Shown: positions 7,375-16,605, counted from the first letter of the stretch. The stretch is DNA of 64,000 bases from CAVXJN01 sp963762165 (GCA_963762165.1 CAVXJN010000002.1:372001-436000), one strand, 5' to 3'. Notes: a model not told the origin generated them from the letters alone. Made by a program: numbers and translations.

Positions 7375-8682
7375 CTACGCGCGCTTCCATTCGTTGGCCG
7401 TCCCGCCTTCAAACTCAAAGGGCAGTGCGTCGACGATGCGCTGATATTTCTTGAGCAGGGCCGTTTGGTCCTGCGCGCCAATATGGACATGTGCCATATC
7501 GTAGCTGTAGCTGTCCTGCTCAATGAGTTCGGAAAGGCGCATCCCCTCCTTGACGATGATGTCAATATCCGTGCCCGGGTTGGCCGCCAGGATCGCCTCG
7601 ATCTCTTCTTCAGTGGGCACCCGGATCACCCGATCATCTTCGAAACGCCGCAGGTGAAATTTCGCCGCGCAGTTGTATTCCCCGGCACCGGGTTTGAATT
7701 GCGGCCTGTTGCCAAGCGCCAGCTCCACCATGATTTGATGATTGGATGTGCCGTCAACATATTTAAGCATCTGACTGTGGGATTGGGAGATGCGGGGATT
7801 GATCTCCAGGAGTTTGTAATCGTCGGTTTCCTTGTTGTAGAAGTACTCGATATTGAATCCGCCATTGTTGAAGCCGATGTGCGACATGATGCGGCGCGAG
7901 GTTTCCACCATGGCATCCTTAACTCGCTGTGGTAGGTGCGAGGGGTATTCGTATCGAAAGAAGGATGAGCTGTTGGGATAGTTGTAGGAATCAATTACGC
8001 CATGGACGATGACCTCGCCCTGATAAACATGGCCTTCTACCGTACACTGATGACCGACAATCAGCTGCTCCACGATACAGTGTGCGCCGTCGACGGCTGC
8101 GATCTCGGCGGGCAAATGGGCATGGGCCAGGAGTTCGTTAAACGCACTGGCAATGCGGCCGATCTTTTGCCTGATTTCATTCAGGGCGGTCTCAAGCCCT
8201 GAGGCATCGTCGACCTTGAAGGCGAGAACGGAATCTGTCGATTTGACGGGCTTGATCCAGAATGGAAAATCCAACTCGAGCTGTGCCGTGGCATCGGCAT
8301 CAAAGGGATCGAACGCCGCGAACGCCGGCGTATGCTCGGGAATGATCGCTTGCTGTTCCCGGCGGCTCCAGTATTTGTGATCGCACTTTAATTCACTTTC
8401 CAGTGAAGGCGATGGCAATCGGTGCTTTTGACACAGGATCGGTACCATGGAATTCACCGGGAAATCCCAGTAGCCGATGATGGCATCGATGCTGCCTTGA
8501 AAATCGGCCAGCACCGATTCGGCTTGCTGGATCAAGCCATCAAACGAGGGATAATGACCTCCGCCCTTGACCTGCTCAAATGTCAGCAGGTTGTGGAACG
8601 CATAAACTTCATCGGCGTGGATTGCCTGGAGTTGCCTGCAGTTGAATTCATCCGCGCCGATAACAAAAATATTCTTCGTCAT
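7375..8682 (-). CDS. ATP-grasp domain carboxylate-amine ligase, substrate unknown
   Basis: 435 aa. Recognisable ATP-grasp elements: a substrate/ATP lobe ending PFWIKPVKSTDS (nucleotide-binding lysine), the EQLIVGHQCTVEGHV strand, and the metal-binding end KLLEINPRISQSHSQM (E and N ligands). Such enzymes form an acyl-phosphate and join it to an amine. The start ATG at 8682 (MTKNIFVIGADEFN) has aagggga upstream; the 27 extra upstream codons of the open frame are not supported. It lies 120 bases downstream of a CocE/NonD hydrolase on the same strand, suggesting they act on the same amide or peptide-like compound, but no substrate can be named. Confidence 0.8.
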   Translation of the reverse strand: MTKNIFVIGADEFNCRQLQAIHADEVYAFHNLLTFEQVKGGGHYPSFDGLIQQAESVLADFQGSIDAIIGYWDFPVNSMVPILCQKHRLPSPSLESELKCDHKYWSRREQQAIIPEHTPAFAAFDPFDADATAQLELDFPFWIKPVKSTDSVLAFKVDDASGLETALNEIRQKIGRIASAFNELLAHAHLPAEIAAVDGAHCIVEQLIVGHQCTVEGHVYQGEVIVHGVIDSYNYPNSSSFFRYEYPSHLPQRVKDAMVETSRRIMSHIGFNNGGFNIEYFYNKETDDYKLLEINPRISQSHSQMLKYVDGTSNHQIMVELALGNRPQFKPGAGEYNCAAKFHLRRFEDDRVIRVPTEEEIEAILAANPGTDIDIIVKEGMRLSELIEQDSYSYDMAHVHIGAQDQTALLKKYQRIVDALPFEFEGGTANEWKRA

Positions 8683-8802
8683 ATCCGTTCCCCTTCCGTT
8701 GGGACTGTCAATTGAGTGTAAGCGAGCGTCGCCCCGAGTCATTGATAAATCACAATCGCTCAATGAGCGACCGGACGAGTTGCTATGTCGATAGGAGCAT
8801 TG

Positions 8803-10878
8803 TCACACCAGATCGCGTTTTATCTTGCGCGACCAGTTTTGCGAGTAAACCCGGTGTTCGCCTTCGAAGGCATCGAGGCTGGCATGCAGGTAAAAAAAGT
8901 CGGGATCGCATTCCAGCACGGTCTTGGTCACGGTCTCCACGTGCCAGTCGCTTCGGCTCATGGCCCGCACCCAAAGCGTCTCGCCGCGCGGCGAGGTAAA
9001 GTCGTTGCCCTGCGAGCTGTACCATTCCCGGGTCTTGCGGCGTACGGTGAGGTTGAGGTCGTCCAGCCGGTAGGTCCCGTCATCATTGATCACTTCCAGG
9101 GTGGAGACGTCGTCGGCAAGATCGCGTTTTACCCACCAGTTGTGATGGCCCTCGTCGATGGAAGTGCGCGGACCAGAGGCAGTACCTGCGGCATCGGCGA
9201 ATTCAATATGTTCCTCGTGCGGGGTGCGTGACGGCAACATGATCCGGCTGCCGGCGGTCTCGATGGTCATGCGCACGGGCGTCGGCGGGGGCCAGGCCAA
9301 TGGATAATAGGACGTCGAGATTGCCAACCGCAGGCGGTGGCCGGCGGGAAATCGCTGAGCGACATCATTAAGTTGTATCCGCACGCTATACAGGCGGCCG
9401 GGTTCCAGTGCTTTGGGCGCAGCGTGGCCATCGCGGTGACAGAGATTGAGCAGTCCATAGGTGACCCGCGAGGACTTGTCGTCGGGCTGGACGTCCAGCA
9501 GTCTTACGGCGATCATCGCCACCGGTTGGTCCACGGCCAGTTGCAGCTCGACAATCGGCGCGCCGAGGATCTCCATGGCCTCCTGGAGGACGTCGCTGGT
9601 AAACAATAGCGCGCCGCCGTCCTCCTCGCGCTGATCGTGCGGCAGGTCCGGTGTGGCACTGTAGGAACACCACTTTCCGGCGAACAGGCCCAGGCTCAAC
9701 GGCGACTGCACCGCATGGGTTACGTCGGTTTTGTCCACGCCCGCCGCCACTAGGCCGTAACGTGCGAAGTCCAGGGTCTTCCACTGAATCGCCGGTGATG
9801 GCCAGGCCGATTCACTGACCCAGTGGCCATAGCGCTGATGATAAAAGGTGTTGGGCGGCATGCTCTCCAGCATCCAGGCCCGCAACATGGGTTCCTGCAT
9901 GATGCCGCTTTCTTCACCCTTGAGCCACTTGTCCCACCAGCGCAAGCACTCCTGGAGAAAACCAATGGCGGGGCCGGGCACGCCGAGATGCGGATACTTG
10001 TGGCTCCAGGGCCCGATAAAACCAATGCGTGGCACTTCGAGGTTGGCCAACATCCGGAAAACGGCATTGGTGTAACCATCGGCCCAGCCGCTCACTGCCA
10101 TCACCGGGATCTGGACCTTTGAGTAGTCCTCGCAAATCGAACCGTGACGCCAATAGGCGTCACGGTGCTGATGCTGCAGCCAGGTATCCAGCCACAACCC
10201 GCTGCCCTTCAGCCGCTGAAACCACATCTCCCGCCAGTGTTCACCGACGACTTGCGGATCGGGCGGCAGGGAATTGTAGGCAAACATGGTGGAGGCCCAC
10301 GACAGATTGTCCCCTAGCAGACAGCCACCCATGTAGTGGACATCGTCGGCATAGCGATCATCCGTCGAACAGACGGTGATGATGGCTTTCAATTCGGGGG
10401 GCTGCATGGCGGCGATCTGAAGACCGTTGAAACCGCCCCAGGAAATGCCAATCATCCCCACCTGACCGCTGCACCAGGGTTGTGCGGCGAGCCATTGGAT
10501 CACGGCGACGCCGTCATCCAGCTCCTGCTGCAGATATTCGTCAGTCAGCACCCCCTGCGAGTCGCCGCTGCCGCGCAGGTCGACCCGCACGCTCGCATAG
10601 CCATGGCCGGCGAAATACGGATGCATGGTCTCGTCGCGCAGGCGCACCCCGTCGCGCTTACGATAGGGAATGTACTCGAGTATGGCGGGGACCGGCTCGC
10701 TCTCGGCGGATTCGGGCATCCAGATCCGGGCGGCCAGGTCTACGCCGTCGGGCATCGGGATCCAAATATGTTCCCAGTGCCGGAGCTTGAAAGGCAGTTT
10801 GCGGACAACCTTCACGGGTGGCTCATTCGCAGTGCACTGCCGTTGGGTCTGGACAAAAAGGGCGTTTAACCTCCCCAA
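8803..10878 (-). CDS. CocE/NonD family hydrolase (X-Pro dipeptidyl-peptidase S15-like alpha/beta hydrolase)
   Basis: 691 aa, family-typical. The N-terminal alpha/beta-hydrolase domain carries the nucleophile in GISWGG (near residue 145), the acid in VSGWADGYTNA and the histidine in GPWSHKYPHLG. The C-terminal ~230 residues form the jelly-roll domain of S15/CocE proteins. Members cleave esters or amides such as acyl-amino acids or X-Pro peptides. The longest start is TTG at 10878 with aagaga upstream; a GTG at 10815 (MKVVRKLPFKLRHWEH) is an equally reasonable start. It precedes the ATP-grasp gene on the same strand. Confidence 0.85.
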   Translation of the reverse strand: MGRLNALFVQTQRQCTANEPPVKVVRKLPFKLRHWEHIWIPMPDGVDLAARIWMPESAESEPVPAILEYIPYRKRDGVRLRDETMHPYFAGHGYASVRVDLRGSGDSQGVLTDEYLQQELDDGVAVIQWLAAQPWCSGQVGMIGISWGGFNGLQIAAMQPPELKAIITVCSTDDRYADDVHYMGGCLLGDNLSWASTMFAYNSLPPDPQVVGEHWREMWFQRLKGSGLWLDTWLQHQHRDAYWRHGSICEDYSKVQIPVMAVSGWADGYTNAVFRMLANLEVPRIGFIGPWSHKYPHLGVPGPAIGFLQECLRWWDKWLKGEESGIMQEPMLRAWMLESMPPNTFYHQRYGHWVSESAWPSPAIQWKTLDFARYGLVAAGVDKTDVTHAVQSPLSLGLFAGKWCSYSATPDLPHDQREEDGGALLFTSDVLQEAMEILGAPIVELQLAVDQPVAMIAVRLLDVQPDDKSSRVTYGLLNLCHRDGHAAPKALEPGRLYSVRIQLNDVAQRFPAGHRLRLAISTSYYPLAWPPPTPVRMTIETAGSRIMLPSRTPHEEHIEFADAAGTASGPRTSIDEGHHNWWVKRDLADDVSTLEVINDDGTYRLDDLNLTVRRKTREWYSSQGNDFTSPRGETLWVRAMSRSDWHVETVTKTVLECDPDFFYLHASLDAFEGEHRVYSQNWSRKIKRDLV

Positions 10879-11264
10879 TATTCTCTTGAAAAGTTCTCTG
10901 CTGCATCTTTTTAGCCTAAAGCAAGGGCTTGGCTTGTCAATGAAACAGAAAACCTCGGTCGGAGCACAGTTTTCTCTAGAGCTTGAGATGGGCGCCCGGG
11001 TAGGTAAGCTTGTGCTGTTGTGGCGGCGACTGGCTGCCTGACACAGAATGCGGCGCTTCGAACCGCTATTAGACAGATAGTTCTACTATCAAATTCGCGA
11101 GGATATCGTATGCGGACGGCCGTAGTCGGTGCATGTGTTCTAACAGTACCTCCGGAGTCGGGATCACGTTTGTGCTGCGCGACGGACTTGTAACGGCCGC
11201 CTGTTTTCCAGTCAATATCCATCCAACGTCACACATTAACGGGAGAGAAAAATAGGATAAAGAA
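10879..11264. other. Intergenic region, nothing recognised
   Basis: 386 bases between the CocE-type gene and the small membrane protein gene. Only short overlapping ORFs with no ribosome binding site. It should contain the divergent promoters for both neighbours, but I could not place them with confidence. Confidence 0.5.
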
Positions 11265-11489
11265 ATGTTGAAAAAGTTATTCCGCGCGGTGGGGTTCGCG
11301 GGCTTAGCGAATGTATCGTTTGCTTTGGCAGACTCAGCAAGCATAGTGGGCCACAACTATATTCAATTATTGCTGCTGCTCAGCGTTCTGCCTTTAACGG
11401 TTCTGACAGAACTAGACCATACACAACGCGCAAAACAAAAAGCGCGCCTTCGTTTCAAAAGACGACTAAACCGCAGAAAAAACAATTAG
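11265..11489 (+). CDS. Small exported or membrane protein with basic C-terminal tail, unknown function
   Basis: 74 aa. The N-terminus resembles a signal peptide (MLKKLFRAVGFAGLANVSFA). A hydrophobic helix (IQLLLLLSVLPLTVLTEL) follows, then a strongly basic tail ending RFKRRLNRRKNN. Such a helix plus arginine tail is compatible with a membrane anchor and stop-transfer. The ATG at 11265 is preceded by a weak ggataaag. No family recognised. Base composition is more AT-rich than its neighbours, in keeping with the accessory character of this stretch. Confidence 0.55.
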   Translation: MLKKLFRAVGFAGLANVSFALADSASIVGHNYIQLLLLLSVLPLTVLTELDHTQRAKQKARLRFKRRLNRRKNN

Positions 11490-11536
11490 GGTTGCGTGAC
11501 AATACAACCCCGAGCCTAAAGGCAAAACTCGAAAAG

Positions 11537-11563
11537 GACGGCCCCGCATGATGCGGGGCCGTC
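11537..11563. terminator. Shared terminator between convergent small genes
   Basis: Inverted repeat gacggccccgc / gcggggccgtc with a 5-base loop, between the ends of the 11265-11489 (+) and 11580-11840 (-) genes. Short T-rich tails occur on both sides. Confidence 0.65.
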
Positions 11564-11579
11564 GTCGTTTCGGGAAAAG

Positions 11580-11840
11580 CTATTCGGGTTGCCGATCTTT
11601 ACGGGCTTGGGACTCTCTTCTTCGGATTGCGGCCTCTGCTACCTCCCGTAGCATTTGCACCACATTCGCCATTGATGGAATTGACGCTTCGACCGCTGCA
11701 ACGGCTAATTCTCGTTTCGTCGTGGGAACGCCGGGGTCGGTCCATCCATTTGCGATCACCTTGGCCCGCAGGCGGTGCGCTTCAGTCGGCGCAAGAGCGA
11801 CGTGGTCGGAGCCTACGATAGAGACATATCGGACAGGCAT
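11580..11840 (-). CDS. Hypothetical protein, 86 aa
   Basis: Soluble, helical, charged protein (MPVRYVSIVGSDHVALAPTE at the start, REVAEAAIRRRESQARKD near the end). The ATG at 11840 has gaggtg eight bases upstream. An alternative plus-strand ORF over the same bases has no ribosome binding site and an unnatural composition, so I prefer this strand. No domain recognised. Confidence 0.55.
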   Translation of the reverse strand: MPVRYVSIVGSDHVALAPTEAHRLRAKVIANGWTDPGVPTTKRELAVAAVEASIPSMANVVQMLREVAEAAIRRRESQARKDRQPE

Positions 11841-12097
11841 GTAGTGTCACCTCAGATGTATTCGCACCTTTTGGTCAGTTTACGTGCCTTGAGATGCGCT
11901 CGCAAAAGCATCATGCGTACGCTGTGTTGTCGTAAGCGCCTTCGTCGATGGTTGTTTTAGGAGCTGCCTCGCTGCGGTTTGGGGTTGATTCTCGAATCCT
12001 AAAGAACGGATAATTGCGCACTTGATTGAACCACTCCGCTGGTACACCAATCGGAATTTCATTGCGCGCAAGGCATTGAAACGAAGGGAATATGCCG

Positions 12098-12138
12098 AGG
12101 GAGGTTCGATGAGGGCCGCTATGGCTTCGAGCCGGGCC
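12098..12138 (+). repeat. 41-bp dispersed repeat, copy 2
   Basis: Starts agggaggttcgatgagggcc, three mismatches to 6526-6566, same orientation. It sits alone in the 307-base gap 11841-12147, which otherwise shows no gene. The two copies enclose the ~5.6-kb accessory segment. Confidence 0.75.
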
Positions 12139-12147
12139 GCACGTGAC

Positions 12148-13572
12148 CTATTCCTGCGGTAGCGGAGGCGTGTCGCCGGCTGCGGAACCGGGGAATTTGT
12201 GTGTAACGCGCTCCGTTGCTTGCGGACGCTGCGAAGATTCGCTCGCCGGAATTTGGAAACGGACGCTGGCGCGAAGTCCACCCATGGTGGATTCGGACAA
12301 TGTGATTTCGGCTTGGTGTAATCCTGCGATACGCCGCACGATGGACAGTCCCAGGCCGCATCCTCCGGTTCCTTGACCTTGGCCGCGGTAGAAGCGGTCG
12401 AACACCCGTCGGCGATAGGATTCCGGAATCCCCGGGCCATCATCTTCGATTTGCAGGCACGCACTGCCGCCATCACCTTTGTATACACCGACGACGACTA
12501 CGCACCGCGCATGACGCAGCGCGTTTGCCAGCAGATTGCGGATCATGATGCGTAGCGCAGGAGCCGAACCGGGAAAGGTGGCGCTGTAGCTCGAGTCGGT
12601 CGACAGACGCAGACCACGGGCGCGCGCTTCGGGTTGCAGTTCGGCGACAAGCTCCGCGGCCAGTGCACTCGGGTTCACTTGCTCGGTGGGCGAATCCGGC
12701 AGTTCCCGATCCATTCGCGCCAGGGTGAGCAGTTGGTCGATCAAGTGCGCCATGCGATCTACGTTTTCCACGATCTGGTGCAGGGCGTGGTTGCGTTGCG
12801 TCTCATCGGTAGAGCGCTGAGCAAGCTGAGCATGGGCCTTGACCGCTGCCAATGGGGTGCGGATTTCATGGGCGGCGTCGGCGGTGAAATGCCGTTCGCG
12901 GTCAAAGGCCTCTAGCAGCAGCACCAATAATGAATTGATCTTTCTGACCAATATGTGGATTTCGCGCGGTGCGCTGCGCAGATCCACCTGTTCGAGATAC
13001 TTGGGTGACCGGGTCGAGATCTGCTCGGCGGCTCGCTTCAACGGCGATAGCCCCCGGCCGACGCCGAACCAGATCGCAACGCCGAGAATGGGTACCGCCC
13101 AGAGCAGCGGAAAAAGCGCATCGCGGATCATTTCGACCGCAAGTTTGTTGCGTACTGCGTAGGGTTCGCCCACTTGTACTGTCAAGTGTCGCGCCGGGTC
13201 GGCAAAGCAATAGGACCGCCATCGCTGGTCGCTCAGTGACAGGTCCGCGAAGCCCGGGCGGTGGGGGCGCTCCAACCGCGGCCCAATGGCCGAGCGTACG
13301 AGCAAATGGCCGCTCTGCCAGATCGAAAATGCGAGTGCCTTCTGACCGCTCTGCAGTTTGATGTCGGGTGAAGCGGGAGAAATCCGGCCGCCGTCGGGTC
13401 CGGCGTTTTCAATCAACGCCAGCAAGACCTGTGCATCGTGCTCCAGATGTTCGTCGAACAGGGTTTCGATGCGCTGGCGTGCCACGATGTAGGTCACCCC
13501 CACTACCGCAAGCCATACCAACACGAACAATCCTGTGAGTGTGCATACCAGCCGGCCGCGGATCGACGTCAT
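12148..13572 (-). CDS. Sensor histidine kinase, QseC/PmrB type
   Basis: 474 aa inner-membrane kinase. First transmembrane helix near residues 8-30 (LTGLFVLVWLAVVGVTYIVA), periplasmic sensor of ~125 residues, second helix (LFPLLWAVPILGVAIWFGVG), then HisKA with FTADAAHEIRTPLAAVKAHA (phospho-acceptor His) and HATPase with N-box NLLANALRHA, G1 EDDGPGIP and G2 GCGLGLSIV. The ATG at 13572 overlaps the regulator stop by one base (TGATG), indicating translational coupling; the TTG one codon upstream is less likely. The domain order and fused regulator-kinase arrangement match QseBC/PmrAB-like systems. Confidence 0.92.
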   Translation of the reverse strand: MTSIRGRLVCTLTGLFVLVWLAVVGVTYIVARQRIETLFDEHLEHDAQVLLALIENAGPDGGRISPASPDIKLQSGQKALAFSIWQSGHLLVRSAIGPRLERPHRPGFADLSLSDQRWRSYCFADPARHLTVQVGEPYAVRNKLAVEMIRDALFPLLWAVPILGVAIWFGVGRGLSPLKRAAEQISTRSPKYLEQVDLRSAPREIHILVRKINSLLVLLLEAFDRERHFTADAAHEIRTPLAAVKAHAQLAQRSTDETQRNHALHQIVENVDRMAHLIDQLLTLARMDRELPDSPTEQVNPSALAAELVAELQPEARARGLRLSTDSSYSATFPGSAPALRIMIRNLLANALRHARCVVVVGVYKGDGGSACLQIEDDGPGIPESYRRRVFDRFYRGQGQGTGGCGLGLSIVRRIAGLHQAEITLSESTMGGLRASVRFQIPASESSQRPQATERVTHKFPGSAAGDTPPLPQE

Positions 13573-14273
13573 CAATTCAGTCTATCGATTACGTAGCCGG
13601 CGCCGCGTACCGTTCGGATGAGATCGTCGCCGAGCTTTTTGCGCAGGAAGTGGACGTGTACCTCGACCGTGTTGCTCTCCACGTCGGCGTCCCATCCGTA
13701 GAGATTCTCTTCCAACAAGCTGCGGGACAGCACGCGTCCGGAATTTTCCAACAGCAGCTTCAACAGCATGTATTCTCGCGGCGAGAGATTCACGCGGCGG
13801 CCCTGGCGGGTCACTACGTGGGCGCTCAAGTCGAGTTCGATGGCAGCGTGACGCAGGGAGGTAGGCTGGGGTCGGCAATTGCGCCGGCACAGCGCGCGCA
13901 CCCGGGCGCACAGTTCCTCGAGATCGAACGGCTTACCCAGATAGTCGTCGGCACCGTCGTCCAGGCCGCGGATGCGGTCGGCAACCCCGCCCTGAGCGGT
14001 CAGCACCAGAACCGGCGTCAAATCGCCGCGCGCGCGCATGCCTTTCAGTACTTCGGAACCGGATAGGTAGGGCAGGCCCAGGTCCAGCACCACCAGGTCG
14101 AAACCGGATTCGCGCAGCCGCCGGTCCGCCTCGATGCCGTCAGTCACCCACGCCAATTCGTAGCCGTTCATTTCCAGCCCCGCGCGCACGCCGTCGCCGA
14201 GCGAGAAATCGTCTTCGGCCAGCAGCAGCCGGGCTGCTTTCCGGACCAGCGGGACAGGATTCACGGTACCCAT
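13572..14273 (-). CDS. OmpR-family response regulator, QseB/PmrA type
   Basis: 233 aa. Receiver domain with acidic pair LLLAEDD and phospho-Asp in LVVLDLGLPYLSG; C-terminal winged helix (LSPREYMLLKLLLENSGRVL, then VEVHVHFLRKKLG). The ATG at 14273 has aggaag eight bases upstream; the GTG two codons earlier is too close to that site. First gene of the regulator-kinase operon and divergent from the YeiH-type gene. The shared intergenic region contains a PmrA/QseB-like box (14435-14451), so autoregulation and control of the exporter are likely. Confidence 0.93.
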   Translation of the reverse strand: MGTVNPVPLVRKAARLLLAEDDFSLGDGVRAGLEMNGYELAWVTDGIEADRRLRESGFDLVVLDLGLPYLSGSEVLKGMRARGDLTPVLVLTAQGGVADRIRGLDDGADDYLGKPFDLEELCARVRALCRRNCRPQPTSLRHAAIELDLSAHVVTRQGRRVNLSPREYMLLKLLLENSGRVLSRSLLEENLYGWDADVESNTVEVHVHFLRKKLGDDLIRTVRGAGYVIDRLN

Positions 14274-14434
14274 AGGCACTTCCTGACGGGAGGGCTGTAG
14301 TTGTTGTAGGGCCCCACGCGCCTGTGCGAGGCGGCGGGCGGTGGCTTCTCTTGGCCGATCCCTCGAATTTTGTAGCCCTAAGTCGTGCGGTCTGTCAAGC
14401 CACGGGCGAGGGTGGGGTCGCGGCGGGGGCGGGA

Positions 14435-14451
14435 ATTAAGGAAGCCTTAAG
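14435..14451 (+). promoter_or_regulatory. Candidate PmrA/QseB-type regulator box
   Basis: attaag-N5-cttaag, i.e. two TTAAG half-sites in direct orientation separated by five bases, matching the PmrA/QseB consensus (C/T)TTAA(G/T)-N5-(C/T)TTAA(G/T). It lies 139 bases upstream of the exporter ATG and 161 bases upstream of the regulator ATG, in the 317-base divergent region 14274-14590, which holds no gene. Confidence 0.55.
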
Positions 14452-14590
14452 GTTCATGCTTCGCGCCGACGGTAGGATAACCCCGGAAAACAACAACAAA
14501 CAACGGCGTCGCGGCGTTTCGCGGGACCGAAAAAATTCCGCATTCCGCGCGCTGTCACATCGAGATCCATACCGTCGGAGGAGCTTGTCT

Positions 14591-16006
14591 ATGGAGACCA
14601 CACACACGGTTACCGAGGAAGCGTGGAACGAAGAAGGTGAAGGCCCCCGCGTGAGGAGCATGGGGTGGAAAGAACTATGGAAGAAGGAAGATTGGTGGGC
14701 CATCTATCTGGGCCTGGGTATCGTAGTCGTCGCCTATTTGTTTTTCGCAAATGGTTCCAGCATCAAATGGATCGCAATTACGCCCGGCAAATGGCACACG
14801 GTGCACGAAGCAGTCGCCCATTTCACTTCCCATATCACCCAGTACGTCGGACAATTCATCATGTGGTCGATTGTGTTCGGCATCAGCATGAAGGCACTGG
14901 GCTACAAGCTCTCTGAGTTCTTTCCTTCGTTCGTTTTCATCTACATCGCATCGATCATTATTTTCATGATCGGCGCGTGGGACCAGGCACATCATTACAA
15001 CCTGGAACCGCCGTTGGTGGCGCTGCTGTTGGGTATGATCATTTCCAATTTGATCGGTCTGCCGCGGTGGATGGATACAGGATTCCGAGTCGAGTATTAC
15101 ATCAAGACCGGTATCGTGTTGCTGGGCGCTACTTTGCCGTTCACGCTGATCATCTGGGCAGGACCGGTAGCGATCTTCCAGGCTTCAATCGTCTCCATTA
15201 CCACCTTCATGGTGATCTACTTTGTCGCCACCAAAATCGGACTCGACCGTCGTTTGGCTGCAACCCTGGGTGCGGGCGGCGCAGTGTGCGGTGTATCCGG
15301 CGCCATCGCGATTGCCGGTGCTGTCGGTGCCAAGAAGGAACACGCACCGATCGCCATCACCATGGTGATCCTGTGGGCCATCGTCATGATCTTTGCGCTG
15401 CCACTGGTATCGCGGGCACTGCATCTGCATACAGGTGTTGCAGGCGCCTGGATCGGCACCTCGGAGTTTGCCGACGCGGCGGGATTTGCCGCGGCCCAGG
15501 CCTACGGCAACTTGGCCGGTCACGTACCGGGTATCCAAGGCCAGGCCAGCGACGCGGTGTGGGGTTTCACCCTGATGAAGGTGGTCGGCCGCGACGTCTG
15601 GATCGGCATCTGGGCATTCGTGCTGGCGATCATTGCCACTACGCGCTGGGAAGTGAAAGCGGGCGCCAAGCCGGATCCGGCCGAAATCTGGTGGCGGTTT
15701 CCGAAATTCGTGCTGGGTTTTTTGGTCGCCTCCCTGCTGGTGACCTGGGTCGCGAACCATTATAGCTTCGCCGACTACAACAAAATCGTGAAACCGGAGC
15801 TGGTAGGCCCGATCAAAGATCTGCGTACCTGGGCGTTCATCTTCTGCTTCTTCAGCATCGGCCTGACGACTCGCTTCCGCGAGCTGGCCCACGCAGGGGC
15901 GAAGCCGTTCTGGGCGTTCACAAGCGGCGTAGTCGTGAACGTGATTCTCGGTTTCATCCTGTCCACTATCGTGTTTGCGCACTACTGGCAGAACCTGACC
16001 CACTAA
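14591..16006 (+). CDS. YeiH/UPF0324 family putative sulfate exporter
   Basis: 471 aa polytopic membrane protein with about 11-12 helices. Family signatures are VEYYIKTGIVLLGATLPF, the AGGAVCGVSGAIAIAGAVGA loop, and the C-terminal LRTWAFIFCFFSIGLTTRF. An N-terminal extension of ~100 residues makes it longer than E. coli YeiH. The ATG at 14591 has a strong ggaggag upstream; the open frame extends 89 codons further into non-coding sequence. Export of sulfate or related sulfur anions is the annotated role of the family, but experimental support is limited. Divergent to a two-component system that probably controls it. Confidence 0.85.
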   Translation: METTHTVTEEAWNEEGEGPRVRSMGWKELWKKEDWWAIYLGLGIVVVAYLFFANGSSIKWIAITPGKWHTVHEAVAHFTSHITQYVGQFIMWSIVFGISMKALGYKLSEFFPSFVFIYIASIIIFMIGAWDQAHHYNLEPPLVALLLGMIISNLIGLPRWMDTGFRVEYYIKTGIVLLGATLPFTLIIWAGPVAIFQASIVSITTFMVIYFVATKIGLDRRLAATLGAGGAVCGVSGAIAIAGAVGAKKEHAPIAITMVILWAIVMIFALPLVSRALHLHTGVAGAWIGTSEFADAAGFAAAQAYGNLAGHVPGIQGQASDAVWGFTLMKVVGRDVWIGIWAFVLAIIATTRWEVKAGAKPDPAEIWWRFPKFVLGFLVASLLVTWVANHYSFADYNKIVKPELVGPIKDLRTWAFIFCFFSIGLTTRFRELAHAGAKPFWAFTSGVVVNVILGFILSTIVFAHYWQNLTH

Positions 16007-16018
16007 GGGCATTGTCGG

Positions 16019-16050
16019 CCCCGGCCCCGCAGCCGTTTGCGGGGCCGGGA
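16019..16050 (+). terminator. Terminator after the YeiH-type gene
   Basis: 10-bp stem ccggccccgc / gcggggccgg with an 8-base loop followed by gatctt, starting about 15 bases past the stop codon. Confidence 0.6.
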
Positions 16051-16097
16051 TCTTCTCCCCGCGTTTGATCCGTATTTGCGCACATCGGGCCATCGTC

Positions 16098-16328
16098 ATG
16101 AACAAAAAGCAGAAGGCGACCTGTATCCGTTGCATCCATTTCCGCAATTCGCCGGGCTATATGGAGAACCTCTTCAAAGGTATGAGCACCATGAGCTCCG
16201 GACATGCTTCGGTCCGTAAAGACGACGGCATTTGTCTGGTGCACGATATCTATCTTTCCGCTCACAACAGCTGCGAGCATTTCCAAGCGGAGGACAGCCC
16301 GCATCCGCAAACGACGGGCAGGGGCTGA
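16098..16328 (+). CDS. Small cysteine-containing hypothetical protein
   Basis: 76 aa beginning MNKKQKATCIRCIHFRNSP. Four cysteines are arranged as C-x2-C ... C-x11-C (CIRC, then GICLVHD and NSCEHF), compatible with a metal site. The ATG at 16098 lies 91 bases after the exporter gene with no clear ribosome binding site, so expression is uncertain. Family not recognised. Confidence 0.5.
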   Translation: MNKKQKATCIRCIHFRNSPGYMENLFKGMSTMSSGHASVRKDDGICLVHDIYLSAHNSCEHFQAEDSPHPQTTGRG

Positions 16329-16605
16329 GCCACCGAACCTGCTCGATTACCGGTGCGCGGGCATCGGTCTCGCGCTCGAGTTCACGCCTGATCGGCGGAC
16401 TCCAGTCTAAAGCCAGTGATGGCGTGCGCCTGCCGCGGTGCTGGCATCCCAGTCTGGGGCCGCGTTGACGGGCGGCTGCCACGTGGGCTAGGATGCCCGG
16501 CTTGGCCCGAGGGCCATTGCGTCTCGCAGCAGCGGGGAAGCGGAGGCCGCAGCACGCAGGTATTGGTGCGGCTTCATATACGCCTCGCTCAACCTGGGGT
16601 TACCG

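Noticed and set aside
12148..12488. ORF 11880-12488 (-) overlapping the kinase 3' end
   Set aside because: Overlaps the HATPase domain in another frame and has no start signals.
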